A stretch of 64,000 nucleotides of DNA. Origin: Sphagnum compactum. Lineage: Eukaryota; Bryophyta; Sphagnopsida; Sphagnales. The stretch is from the NCBI GenBank assembly GCA_965153455.1, contig OZ234496.1:5961207-6025206 (forward strand). The letters run 5' to 3'. The notes beneath the pieces are model-generated. The model had not been told where the DNA came from. It saw only the letters and a program-made list of their open reading frames with translations, and made no database searches. Shown here piece by piece: positions 1 through 11,700 of this stretch (position 1 is its first letter; every line of letters starts with the position of its first letter). Position numbers and translations under genes: made by a program.

Positions 1-1440
1 AAGGGTAAGGGGCTTAATTTTTCTTCTTGGGTTTTCTTTTGGCGAGGGCGGGGGGGGGGGGGGGGAGAGGGGGATTTTTTATTTTTGGTCTATTCCCAAT
101 GTGTTCGTAATATGTTTCCCATAGCACCTCAATTTAAAATCCCAAATCATGCTTCTATTTTGGGGGAGGGAAGCTTATTTAGGCTTCTATGTTGGGGGAG
201 TGTCTCAATATGCTCCCTAGGTTCCCAATGTGTTCCCCAAGGGTGTTCCCAATAGCACCTTGCTTTAATCTCATATATGTTTTGCCCAAAGTCCTCCCCT
301 TCTCACCTATATAGGTGGGCCAAAGGGGGAGGCAATCCATCTTTCCATAAAATCTTCTATTTTGGGAGCCTCCATAGTTTCAACTTTTTTTGCTATGGGC
401 CAATTCAATAGTCTCATTGCCAAAAAAGCAAGTTGGACTTGTGAGAGGTTAATAGGTACCCCAGTACTTAAGAAGGGGTATATTTGCCAAGGTGAAAATG
501 GTGATGAATAATTTTGGAAAGAGAAATTTTATGAAACCAACAAGAAGGCCCAACTTGCACCCATGAATGTCCAGTTTTTTTCTTTTTAAAGGGCCCCAGG
601 GGGAATTTCTTTTTTCCTTTGTTCCTAATGTTTCACCCATCATATTCCCATCAAGTTCCCAAATACGTTCACCAAGATGTTCTCAATTGCACCTTGGTTT
701 TATCCCATATGGTTTTGCCTGAAGTTCACATCCTATGTATATAAACTGAAAAGTAAAGTCTAGGGTAGCACATTTGTTTCTATTTTGCAACTGGGGTCCA
801 AAGAGGTGCTTCTATGTGGGCACGTCCAATGTTCCCAAAAAATTGCTGATGGGCCAATAAATATGACTCCTTTTGTATAAAAAAATAGCTGTGAGCGTAC
901 CCAGTTCACTAATTAATAATAGCATGATAAGTACCCGCAGTGAATAGGTAGGCTGTTCTTTGCAATTGTGTGTGTGTGTTTTTTGATAAGCAGGGTGTTC
1001 TTTGCAGAGGGTATTAGCCCAGGCAAAAAAAGGTGACGAACTCTTTTGTGAATAGAAATTTCATGCAGCCAATGGGAAGGCCGAACCATGCACTCAAGGT
1101 GCCTTGCTTTTCTTCCTTTTAAACTTTTGCGGAGCGGGGGGGGGGGAAAGGATTTTTTTTTCATTTTTCGTGGTTCCCAATATGTTCACCATAGCACTTC
1201 ACTTTTATTTCATATGTTTTGACACCTCCTTTCACCTATATAGGTGGGCCCAAGGGGAAGAACTATATACTTAAAAATAGAACCTCCTATTTTGGGGATC
1301 CTTCATAGTTTCATTTTTTTTTTACTGATGGGCCAATCAAATTGCAAAAATAAATAAAATTGAACTTGGGAGACACCTCATCTAATTAATAGGAGAGGTG
1401 AATACGTAAGGTGTTCTTTGCAATAAGTACCTCTATTTCC
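1..1440. repeat. Diverged tandem/dispersed repeat block, about three copies
   Basis: Three degenerate copies of a unit of roughly 450-500 bp follow one another (about 1-420, 590-950 and 1,090-1,440). Shared landmarks are TTCCCAATGTGTTC-like text, 'ATAGCACCT' followed by a T-rich stretch, CCTATATAGGTGGGCC (near 306 and 1,225), 'CCTCCTATTTTGGGGA'-like text, a 'GATGGGCCAAT' motif and a final 'TAAGTACC' motif. G-runs at 50-67 and 1,135-1,145 sit at equivalent places. No coding potential is visible. Related fragments lie at 7,560-7,870 and, inverted, at 9,640-9,900, so this is a dispersed family. Its class is unknown. Confidence 0.55.
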
Positions 1441-1845
1441 CTAAGTATTTGGGGAATATAGCACTAAGTTTTTGAAAATTGTCATAATTATGACAGGGTA
1501 TGTAACTTAATGTGTAACTTGATGTAATTACACAATTACTTAGGTAATTATTTAAAGTGATAAGTTGAGTGATATGATTCTATAATTTGGTCATGGTGCA
1601 TTGACTTTCATAAATTAATTTGGTATTTGCTCAAATTTGACAACTTTAAGGTTATGTCCAATATAGTATTAAAGGAAATATTATAAATGTTTCAACAAAT
1701 GTAAATTTCACCCAATCAATTTTACCTCATCTTCCACATGATGAAGTAACTATCGGTTTATCATTAAAAAGATGGATGGATACAAATCACCATATTTGAG
1801 TCTTGATAAATAATGTATGTCCAAACCTTATTATGATAGCTTTGT

Positions 1846-3770
1846 ATGATCTCCTTAACACACCATTATATAAAGACTCTAATATATCAATCCATCCACA
1901 ATGGCTTGATATTATCTCATCAAACCCATTCTATTAACATTTCTTGTGAAACAAATGATGTGTTGTGTGACAATAACAATGAAGATGGATTTGAAGAGGA
2001 ACAAAAAAATATATCAACAAATACTATGGTGCAAAACAAATTGTCTTTTGAACAAATTTATGATTACTTTGAAAAATAATTGTGGCACTAGGTGAAGATT
2101 TTAAACCGTTGGGTCTTTTTAAAGACATTCATTGTGAAAAAATACATTTTTCAACATTATCTTTTGGTCAACCTTGTAGCGACCAAAAACTAAAATGTTA
2201 TATCAAACATTGTTCAATGGAAACTCTTGCATAAAAACCAGGATTTTGCTAGACACATACCAAACTTGTTTTTTAATTATAAAAATATTGATCCATTGTG
2301 TAGTATTATCATCTTGGATTCAAATACATAAAGCAAAACTTCTTGGATGTCAACTTCAAGTCCATGAAGTCATTAACAAACCAAACCTAGATGTTAGATT
2401 ACATTCAAATTTAAGATACATAGATCTTTCATGAATACATACTTCACCTAATTATTTAAGTTAATTAAGCCCCCTCAACATTCTTTGTTACATTCATTAG
2501 TGTTGAGAGTAAATGGCCTTCTTTGTTACAATGTTTGAATGACTTTAATAGTAAAAAACTTGGATTCGACATGCCATTTGATAAATTGGAAACAAAACAC
2601 ATTGCAAATTTTATACGATCTAATCCTATTACATGTGCTCATTAGTATGACCATTGCATGAAATGTTTTTAAAAATGGTGCATGAAATATGATACAATTT
2701 TTGGACATTTATTGGATTTTTTTTTAGTTACAAAATTTCAAAATTGTGGAAGTGAACATGATCATGGAATTTTCATTGCAAATGCCCCAACATATGGTTC
2801 AGAATCTAATAAAATAATTGGTTTTTTTGTGGATAAATATATTACGTGTGATAGTGATAAATTAACACCAAAGCTTTGTGAGGCTCCATGACATCATCAC
2901 AAAAGAACTTGTAGAGAGAAAAATCAACTATTTATTGTTTCAATTTTCCATGCCCCCCTATGGAAGAAACACAATTCTTGAACCCAATACCACTTGGAAA
3001 TTTATCCTTTTTGAAAAAAACCTATTTAAATGAAGTCAACAACAAATCTTTTTATGAGCTTAATAAATGGACCTACACACAACACCGACTATGATTCATT
3101 ACATTCTTAGAATCAATCTCCATAGATAAGGATACATACATGAATGCATAAAAAGTGAAATTAAAAAAACCAACAATCTTTTTACAAAGATCTTGTAAAG
3201 ACATACAAACAAACTCATTTGGTATTCATGTTGGAAATCTTTGGCAAGTAAATATGAATGTTCAATTCATACTTGACCCTTATGCAACAACTAGTTATTG
3301 TACATCTTACTTAATAAAAATTGATAAAACCATCACAAAGGAATTAAAAACCATAATTATTAATTGGAATGAAAATAAAATTGAAGCAAATACTCGCATT
3401 AAAAAAATGGGGAACACATTTTCAATGTTCAACAAATGTCAACACAACTGGCTACATACATAATATTGTCTATTCCATTATACCATGCATCTATAACATT
3501 TAAATTTATCAACACATCTCCATTGCAAGAATGTGCATTTGTATTAAAGGATGTCAATCATTGAAAGCATTACCTTCCAACTTTATTATGTGTCTGTCAA
3601 TCATTGACAAGTACATAAAAAGGCATAATTCTTTGTTTAATGTTTCTCTTATTGAATTTATTGTAGACCATGATATGGTAAATGTCAACAAAAAGAGGCA
3701 CAAATATCATATAATCCATCGTGTCCATTACAATGAACATCGTGACCTAATTGTTTTTTTATAAAGAACA
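1846..3770 (+). pseudogene. Helitron Rep (HUH endonuclease) domain remnant
   Basis: Pieces of one protein appear in changing frames. Around 2,195-2,430 there is text resembling the Helitron helicase-like N domain (charged K-G-K-L/K-L-L-G segment, then N-L-D...L-H-S-N-L-R-Y-I-D). Around 2,682-2,891 a piece reads F-Q-N-C-G-S-E-H-D-H-G, an H-x-H motif in the position of the HUH metal site, followed by F-V-D-K-Y-I-T-C. Around 3,155-3,463 a downstream part reads I-L-D-P-Y-A-T-T-S-Y-C-T-S-Y. In Helitrons this domain nicks and rejoins single strands in rolling-circle transposition. Stops interrupt every piece, so it cannot be functional. The family call rests on motif order; the exact residue limits are uncertain. 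Confidence 0.65.
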
Positions 3771-4834
3771 ATAATTACTATTTATTCTTTTTTGATAATG
3801 AGGGTACTTTCAAGGGCCACCATTCCACATGGCATAGTGCATATAACTTGCATGAAAAAAAAATTAGTTTAGTGTGAAAAAATTTGCATATTGTTTCCAC
3901 AGTGATAATACACCTACAATGAATTAAGCAAACATATAATCACAATTGAACATCAAATGATACAAACATATGGATGACTAAATTTTATTATGCAAATGTT
4001 CATCCACTCCAAGAAATCACTAATTGTATTGAGGTTGAACCATACAAGATCAACACCAAGTCTGTTATTACACCACATATAGGTATGTCCACCATTTTCA
4101 ATTCAAATAATGTTGATGCACAATATCAAATTTTGCTTACCCATGAATTTCATTCATTGTTTCAATAAATGAATATTGAACATCTTATATTTGATGATGT
4201 TATGTTTAGGAAAAAACAAAATCCAAATGAACCACTTCATTTGTTCATTGGTATAAGTGAAATTTAATTCTTACAAAATTATTTCACATTACTGTAACAA
4301 CAAATTTGCACCACAATATGTAGACATTCACAATTTATGCCCTGATTCAAAATACACTGACTTTGTAATTCATTAAAACACCATATCCATGGTTATTTCA
4401 TATAACCAGAATCTGCACTTCAAAATACAATGTAGAAAAATCCAAGGACAAAATTACAATTCATTACATTACATTTGTGATACTACAGAAAATCCACACA
4501 ACAATATGAATATGAAAATCATTATAAAAGTTTGTACTTCTTTGTTTTACTGAAAAAAAACTCCATTAGAATTACAACAAAATTCCATGTTTTGTGGAAA
4601 TGAAATGAAAAGAACAAAATAAAATCTATGGTCTATCAAAAACATAATTTGTGGTTTTCTACTACAAAGTAATTACAACTATTCTTACTTTTCCAAAATT
4701 GTGTGTTTAAGAATGAATTCATTTTTCCCAGATCTCCCCCCTTTGGGTAGTCCCAAGTCACATCATCATAATTCAAAACCAACAAGAATTCAAAATTCAA
4801 ACCAACAATGTTCCATGAACAGTCCCTATCCTAA

Positions 4835-6083
4835 ATGCCTTGTTCATCCAAACCATGTAATCATCCTACCCCTCTAACATTCATTATTGGAGGTGTTGGT
4901 ACAAGAAAAACTTTCACATTAATGTTTTTAATTCAAGGTTTATTATGTTTATATAATAAACATCCTCAATCAGATCCATTTAAAAAGAAAACATTACTTG
5001 TGGCATACATTGGAAAAACATCATTTAACGTTGATGGAACCACGGTTCATTCAAGCATTTCTATTCTTCTTCATTGTAAAGATTTGCCATCTTTAAATTT
5101 AGAATGATTGGGATAGTTTGATAAAGAAATATGATCAATTACAATTGATGGTGTTGGATGAAATCTCTTTGATAGGCAAAAGAATATTAAAATTCACTAA
5201 CCTTTGATTAAGATCAATCAAACATGTGCACACAAAAATCTTTGGAAATCTTGATGTCATTATTATAGGTGACTATTATCAAATTCAACTTGTTCGTGAT
5301 GAAAGAGTTTTCAAAATCAATATGAATAATATTGATATATAGTTTAGCACCAAATTTTTGGATGGAAAAGATCAAATGTTATGAATTGAGACAAGTCATG
5401 CGCCAAAGTGATGAACAATTCATCAACACATTAAAATGATTTTCAACTGCCAAACAATCACAATTTGACATAGATTCAATAAATAGTCTATGTTTTCATA
5501 CACCACCTGAAGATCCGAAACTTCCATATTTATTTTATACAAATGAAACAAGGCTTAAACACAGTGAATTGACCTTTTTACGAAGTGATGGAGATGTGTA
5601 CATATTTTGTGCAAAAGATAAACATCATGATACATGTTCTAAATAATTTCAATTGCAAAATGATTTAAATTTCACAACAGATTACATTAAAAATTTCAAG
5701 TAAAGAAAAACATGTTGGTCGAACTTGGTTTTAATAATTATTCAACACATGATGGTTTGGTAAATGGTGCAAATGGGATTTTCCAAGTTTCAAATAAATT
5801 GTCTAATTCACAAAAAATCATTTGAATTTTGTTTAATAACATTAAAAGTGGTCAATTAACAAGAATAAAAAATGCACATTTTTATGAACACAAAATACAT
5901 CTCACGTGGACACCTATAGAACCCATTTTTAAAGATATCCAAATTGGTTCAAATTCAATTCATATTATAACAAGGATGCAATTTCCTATTCAACTAGCCG
6001 TAGCACGTACTATACATCAAGCACAAGTATTAACATGTGATCACTTGGCTTTTGATCCTAATGGAGTATATAACATGTTTTAA
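4835..6083 (+). pseudogene. PIF1-like DNA helicase remnant (Helitron helicase)
   Basis: The first open piece (4,835-5,107) carries a degraded Walker A, G-G-V-G-T-R-K-T, where PIF1 proteins have GGAGTGKT, followed by the usual T-T-x-H-S segment. The next piece (about 5,110-5,340, other frame) has the Walker B-like L-D-E-I-S and the G-D-Y-Y-Q-I motif III. The last piece (5,829-6,083) ends with A-R-T-I-H-Q-A-Q-V-L-T-C-D, matching the PIF1 motif VI region, and L-A-F-D-P. At least three stops or frameshifts separate them, and the Walker A glycine is replaced by arginine. In Helitrons the helicase unwinds the displaced strand. It follows the Rep remnant on the same strand. Confidence 0.75.
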
Positions 6084-6325
6084 CATATACAACACTTTCG
6101 CATATTATGAACAAAGAAAGTCTTTACCTCTTTCAACCTTTACAAATGAAAAATTTCCAAATCAACCCAAGTGTTGCCATAGAAATGCATTGATTGCAAA
6201 CAATTACATGATGGGATGTTCTGATTCCTACATCACATACACTTCATCACTCACATGTTCTTATTTGTTATTTTAACACTAAATCCTTATCATTACATAA
6301 AAATGATGTTTTCCTTAATTACAAT

Positions 6326-6998
6326 TTGAAAACATTTCATATATTATTTTTCAATGAAACACATTTCAATCCACAAACATCAAATATTATTTCTTTCATT
6401 GATTCAAAAAAACATTCAAACACAAGTGTATATGCACAAAATGACACAATGATAATATATGACAAATTCACAACATTATCATCACATGAAACATTTACCA
6501 TTTTGGGAGTTGGATGTATTACAATAACATTCAATACAAATACAAGAAAAGCTATACCTTTAATAGCTATATATAAACCTTCAACATTATTATTTTTAAC
6601 ATTCATAAATCAACTTCAAAAGCTTTTGAACCTAATGCCAACATATTGTTTAACTGTAATAATGGGTGATTTCAACATTGAAACGTTTGACTAACTCAAC
6701 ACAACCAAATGAACTTAAATTTTTTATGTACCAGTACTCAATGGAACTTCAATTTCAAAGATTCATAACAATTTATGGTACCCATATTGATTATATCCGA
6801 ACAAACACACCCATCCAACAATATAGCTCAAGAGTTGTTGAAGCATATTGGACTGACCACAAGCTAATATATTTTGATTATATCCGAACAAACACACCCA
6901 TCCAACAATATAGCTCAAGAGCTGTTGAAGCATATTGGACTGACCACAAGCTAATATATTTTGCATTCAAATTGTCAATATACCATCACATAAGCTAA
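6326..6998 (+). pseudogene. Endonuclease/exonuclease/phosphatase (EEP) domain remnant
   Basis: The open piece 6,326-6,694 starts near F-F-N-E-T-H, matching the catalytic glutamate motif of EEP nucleases, and ends at I-M-G-D-F-N, the G-D-F-N active-site motif. In another frame (6,666-6,998) follows D-Y-I-R-T-N and W-T-D-H-K, matching the terminal (S/T)DH motif. Together these span a complete EEP fold as found in AP endonucleases, LINE nucleases and Helentrons. The frame breaks between GDFN and the DH motif. The piece begins about 240 bp after the helicase remnant on the same strand, which suggests one former polyprotein or two adjacent frames. A LINE nuclease fragment is the alternative, but no reverse transcriptase is seen nearby. 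Confidence 0.65.
6789..6962 (+). repeat. 87-bp tandem duplication, two copies
   Basis: Copies at 6,789-6,875 and 6,876-6,962 are nearly identical (one T/C difference seen, in 'AGAGTTGTTG' versus 'AGAGCTGTTG'). The period is 87 bp, 29 codons, so the EEP terminal segment with the D-H motif is duplicated in frame. Very low divergence shows that the duplication is much younger than the decay of the surrounding element. Confidence 0.95.
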
Positions 6999-7020
6999 AT
7001 AATATCCATACACTCTAGGG

Positions 7021-7350
7021 CAGAGACATTATGTGATTAGCTGCTTGTTATTTTCCTCCTCGAGAAAGCTAGGAGGAAGAATTTGTTTTGGGGGGTGTGG
7101 GGGAAGCCACAACAGTTTTGAACTTTGAACATCCAGGAGGGGTGTCAAAAGAATGACGCTTCAAATTTTGAAGATGACATCACCCTAGTGACAACACCAG
7201 CCAAGGTAGGATGATTTTTTTTTGGTGGGGTTTGGGTCCTGGGGAATGCCACAGCAGTTTTGAATATCCATCGGGTATGCCCAAAAATAAAATTTCAAAT
7301 TTTGATAGTGTGACGACATTGTGCTTGTGATGACATCATGTGTGTGTCTC
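7021..7350. repeat. Two diverged tandem copies of a unit of about 145 bp
   Basis: The stretches 7,081-7,200 and 7,226-7,345 share GGTG-rich starts, 'GCCACAACAGTTTTGAA'/'GCCACAGCAGTTTTGAA', 'TCAAATTTTGA' and 'GATGACATCA' in the same order. They look like one old duplication. No gene is seen. Confidence 0.6.
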
Positions 7351-7559
7351 CTGAATTAAGGTAAGTGATAGGCCATAGAATGATGAGTTGCTTGAAGTTC
7401 GCAAGTCTAATAAGAAGGCGCAGTAGCCTAGGAGTCCTAAGGCTGAAGAAACTAATAGTAGTCTCATTGCCAACTTTCCATTAAAAACTACTTCTTTCCC
7501 AGAATTATGTATGTAGTATCCATGCTTGTTATTTTCGTAACACACACTAATAGTGTGAG

Positions 7560-7870
7560 AAAATGGGCAAGCCAATGAGTATGGGGTACTTATTCTATGT
7601 GAATGAGTAAGTACCCCGTACTTATTTACATAGTTCATGGCCCTACCATTAGCCTAAGCCAAAGATGGCAAAGAACACATGAAGGCAAAATAATTCGTGC
7701 AGCCAATGAGGTGAAGCAGCATGCACCTGGGGTCAGGCTTTTTTTCTTTTGGGGGAGAGTGGGGGTGTTGGATTTTTGTTGTGCTCAGTCTGTTTTTATG
7801 AAATTCTCACTGTGTTCCCATCAAGTTCCCAATGAGTTCGCAAAAACAAGGAGAGAATTCCGAACATAGA
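7560..7870 (+). repeat. Further fragment of the dispersed repeat of positions 1-1,440
   Basis: Shared landmarks are AAGTACCCCGTACTTA (palindromic), 'CAGCCAATGAGG', a run 'CTTTTTTTCTTTTGGGGGAG' and 'GTTCCCATCAAGTTCCCAATG'. The fragment places the family on both sides of the rolling-circle remnant. Confidence 0.5.
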
Positions 7871-9639
7871 GCTATAACTTTCTTGCACTCACCGTTTTTA
7901 TGGGGTCCCCACATCCAGACTCCCATCATCATCTACAGCACTTTGCCACCACAATCAATTCATTTCCACTTATTCATCCATGATCTTCTTCCAACCAGTG
8001 TTGGGTGGGTAAATCTATTACCCATGGCTATATGACAATGATTAGTAAATGTTTTCAATTATCCTTTTAACTTCTCTACCCAGTTGATAAATATATATGA
8101 TTTACCCTATCTTTATTTCACACAACTAACATATAGTTGAGGTCTAACCTTGCCTAAGAGGGGGTAATTGTTTTGACAAGGATAAATACAGGGTATATAT
8201 CAAAGTCATCATATAGCATATATGCATTTCAATGTTTTGTAATGCATGTGGTTATAATGGATTTGTTTGAATTATGGTGATTAACTTATATATATAGCAT
8301 TTTTTCATTACATTGAAAAAACTCTTATCAATATGCTTTTGGAAACCATTTAATTTTTACTATTTTTTTCCATTTTGAATTTTGATTGATTTGAATATAT
8401 GTTTTTATTTTTTAATAGGATGTTTGAAATTTCATGTGTTGATGTCTGCAATGCCAATTGCATACTTGTCTTTCTTTACCTTGAATGTGAAAATGGGTAC
8501 ATAGTAAATGATGAAATATTTATCTGTAGCCTAACCCTTTAAATAAGGTAAATGTTCATCATTTAACTCTTCTCTTACTTTGATCAATAATTTTGCAAAG
8601 CCTTGTATGCCCTTACCCTCACTTGGTTTGGAATTTTTAAAGCTTTTTTCAAAAAATCTCTTTGAGATTTTTTTTGAAAATTTGAATTTACCCTTATCTG
8701 GCTGATATATTAAAATGGACAACACATGTGATTGACCTTCAAAGAAATACTCTAGGACACAATTTATTTTATGGCAAATTTTCCCATTCACTTGACTTGA
8801 AAAATATGATTTTGACGCATGCAAAGTGTTTTTTTGAAAACAACTGCCGTAATTTGTCAGATTTTTGAACTGTTTTCCTTTGGGGAATAGCCAATTTTTT
8901 ACAAGCCGGTCTGGTGGGAAGCCAAAATTAATTAATGAATATCCAACCTCTTATTAATAACTCAACCTTTGTTAAATACAAAAATATTTAAAGTAAATGT
9001 CGAATTGAATTTTTGAAAATTAATTAGATTTTTGACACTGGACTCTCGAATTGACCCAGGTAACCCAATAATAAAGTAGGTCATATTACCAACCACATTC
9101 TTTCCCCCAAGGCCTTGATTTCCAGATGACATGACATGTTTTTCTAGAATTTAAATGTGCATTCACACTTGGTGTTAAGGACTCTGGTGTTAAGTCCCCT
9201 AATACCAAGCTAGTCATTTAGGACCCAAATCTATTTACCACAAAGATTTTATGTTTAGTTAACATTCACTTAAACTGACTTCACATTAGGTGTGAATGCA
9301 CCTTAAACATGGTTGCTGCACTTTTACACAGGAGTGCAGCATTTTCATGTGCAGGTTCTCTCTCTCAAAGTTCTTGCCAAGTTCCTTTTGCAGCCTTAAC
9401 AAGTTTGTCCATGCTCCTGGAATTTATTGTGTGTGAGATCTGGTCCTTGTTGCACATAATGAATTTTATGCAAGGCTACCTATTGTTAGTTCTGTTAATA
9501 AGGTAAATTTGGGGTTCATTTTAAATTTAAATTATTTTTTTTCCAATCAGCCACTTTGATTGGCTCATCACAAGAAAATTTTTGCAACTTTGAACAATCC
9601 CCCGAATACAAGTTTGCACATCCAAAATGAAATTACAGA
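7871..9639. other. Intergenic DNA without a supported gene
   Basis: The sequence is AT-rich. The longest open frame (8,531-8,824, minus, 97 codons) is lysine/phenylalanine-rich text with no motif, no conserved context and no splice partner, so I do not call it a gene. No tRNA- or rRNA-like structure was seen. Confidence 0.6.
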
Positions 9640-9910
9640 TGTGTTTTCCTTTGGCCCAACTATATAGGTAGGTTATGAGAGTTCAACTTTTAAGCAAATG
9701 TTATGGGATAAAGTATCCTGCTATTCGGAACATCTTGGTGAACGCATCAAGAATTTGGGAACATGTTGAGATTGCGTCCAAGGAACATGGTTGGAACATA
9801 TGGGGAACTTGATGTGAACACATTGAAAAGATGAACACATTGGGAATGTCAAAATCCAACCCCCCTTCCCACTCCCCAGCTTCCAAGCAGGCAAGGTCAT
9901 TTTTCTCAAA
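9640..9910 (-). repeat. Inverted copy of the dispersed repeat family
   Basis: Read on the minus strand it carries the TTCCCAATGTGTTC-like text (near 9,830-9,850), 'CATCAAGTTCCC' (near 9,805-9,820) and an upstream 'CCTATATAG' motif (near 9,660), as in the block at 1-1,440. Confidence 0.5.
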
Positions 9911-11478
9911 ATAAAATTTAATCTACCTACCTATATACTGGGAAACCAATTGAGTGCTTCACGTGCACACACAAACACACATGCATGCACATAACACACT
10001 GAAGATGAATGTAAATAGAAGACTAAAGACCTACCCTTTTTTATAGAGTATTTGGAGTCCCAGTGTTTTTTTTTCATTTTTTATGTGGCACAGGTGGCAA
10101 TCATCCCACAAGAGATTTAGCATGAGTGGCAATGATCTCACAGAAGGTTTAGCCTTAATGGCGAAAAGAGTTAAGAAAACTGTCAAAACAGTAAAAAAAC
10201 TAGCAGAAAAAACTGCCTTATGCAGTAAAAATCTGGCAAAACTTCCTTTGCCACTGTATGCAACCTGGCGGCACCTTAAACCTCATTTAATAATAGTGTC
10301 TGGCGATTTGGAGCTACAGACTCCTGTTGTGGTGGTTGCGCCTCCCTAGCTGAGGGTGAAATTTCGCCCCAGTTCGCCAGAAAAAAAAAGATTAAAATTT
10401 CGGACATTAAGTTATGGGACAAAAAAATTCATTTGTTTCTTGTGTAGTTGTTTTCTTGTGTACAATTTTCATAAAGCCTGCCTGCCTCTCATACAAGAAT
10501 GGTGAAGGCTGCTTCTCATACAGCTGCAATCTTTATGCACAGTTAAGACTTTACCAGATCCGAGCTTACGCCTGGCTCCATCTTGTGCAAGCCCTTATTT
10601 CAGTAAAGTGAAGGGCCTCAGAATTTATGTACCAGTTCTGGTCCTTGGGACTAAATGCATTCAAATGTTATAAGTGAAATGAGTTTCCATTCCTTTGCCT
10701 TTTCGCAACACCGCCACGCCAGATAAGATTCTACCTCTCGTTGTAAAGAGCTGACTAGGCAAAAGGCACCTCGAAGACATGACTTACCTAGGAAATGACC
10801 TACATAAAACAAAATCCCCAAGGGAATAGGGCTGTCGCCACGTAGTGGCGCCGCCATGGCGGCCGCGACGGTCACGTGGCTTGGGGCCACGACCCACACC
10901 CGAGATAGTACCGGGTCGCAAGTCTGGCGGGTTTTTCGTATTATTAACAAAAAGAGTGGCACATCGAGTGTGTGTGTTTTTATGGAAAAAAATGGCCGCC
11001 GGCTGAATCGGCGGGTCAGAGCAGCATGAACGGGGGAATGAGAGTGCTGGGCGCAGCCGTTTTTTTTTGCTGACTATATATAGCCAACAAAGCTATATTA
11101 AAAATTTGTAAGTGCTAAAATTGAGTGCTTTTTGAGATTTTTAGTAGCCATATTTTAATAAAAAATTAAGAAAAATCGCCAGATGAATATACATGGTTCA
11201 AGTATGTAGCCATTTTTTTAAAAATTAATTATTTTATATGTTCTTTTAGCCAAATTTAGCTAAATCTTTAATATGGATCATTGCCATTTTGGCTACATCA
11301 CAAAAATTGGGAGAAAAAAAACACTGGACCGTGGGCGGGGGGACATGCCACATCGTCCTACCCTTGGGAAAGCCGGGTTGGGGCCACGTAACAGCGCAGC
11401 GCCACGAAACAAAGCGAAGCAAGCGAAAGGAGGAGACAAAAGTGCTGCTCTCATCGACATTATTATTGTTATGTACAT
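9911..11478. promoter_or_regulatory. Upstream region of the RING-H2 gene with a GC-rich island
   Basis: Positions 10,680-11,050 are GC- and CpG-rich compared with the AT-rich surroundings. They contain a G-box core CACGTG at 10,873-10,878 inside 'GTCACGTGGC' and further CCACG words near 10,840 and 10,890. A TATATATA stretch lies at 11,075-11,082, about 620 bp before the chosen start codon. These fit a plant promoter, but the transcription start cannot be fixed from sequence. Several open frames of about 100 codons here have no motif and are not called. Confidence 0.4.
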
Positions 11479-11700
11479 TTGGAAGCTGCGCAGACACAAT
11501 CGTCGCAACATAGCTTCGCTCACACGCACGCTGTTTCCCCACAAACGACGAGCACAAAACTTGTGCATCTGGTTCCAGTGGTTTGCGTTTTGCGTAGTTT
11601 TTTTCTCTTTTTTTCGTGTGTGTGTTTCCCCTTCTTCTCTAGTGTGTGTTGTTCGGGTTGTTTTGCAGCAGCTGTGGTAAGTCTTCTGTGTGGGACTTTC
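11479..11700 (+). promoter_or_regulatory. Probable 5' leader of the RING-H2 gene
   Basis: The stretch is pyrimidine-rich (T/C runs at 11,597-11,650) and contains GGTAAGTC at 11,675-11,682, a good splice-donor match, 20-odd bases before the chosen ATG. If used, that donor would remove the ATG, so it is either silent or gives an alternative transcript. An in-frame upstream Met at 11,479 is possible but would add 74 residues of poor-quality protein text. Confidence 0.4.

Larger units (their letters stand above)
1650..6990 (+). mobile_element. Degenerate Helitron/Helentron-like rolling-circle transposon
   Basis: An AT-rich block has three protein remnants in the same orientation and in order: a Helitron-type HUH Rep/helicase-like N domain (about 1,850-3,770), a PIF1-family SF1 helicase (4,835-6,083) and an endonuclease/exonuclease/phosphatase domain (6,326-6,998). 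All are broken by many stops and frameshifts. Rep plus PIF1 helicase is the hallmark of Helitrons, and a C-terminal EEP nuclease is the hallmark of the Helentron/Helitron2 branch. I could not find the termini (Helitrons make no target-site duplication), so the limits are approximate. This is an old, dead copy. Confidence 0.7.

Noticed and set aside
8531-8824. Minus-strand frame of 97 codons, Lys/Phe-rich
   Set aside because: AT-rich text with no family resemblance and no context; could be chance.
10651-10962. Minus-strand frame of 103 codons in the GC-rich island
   Set aside because: No motif, no splice partner, and it fits the promoter island of the RING-H2 gene.
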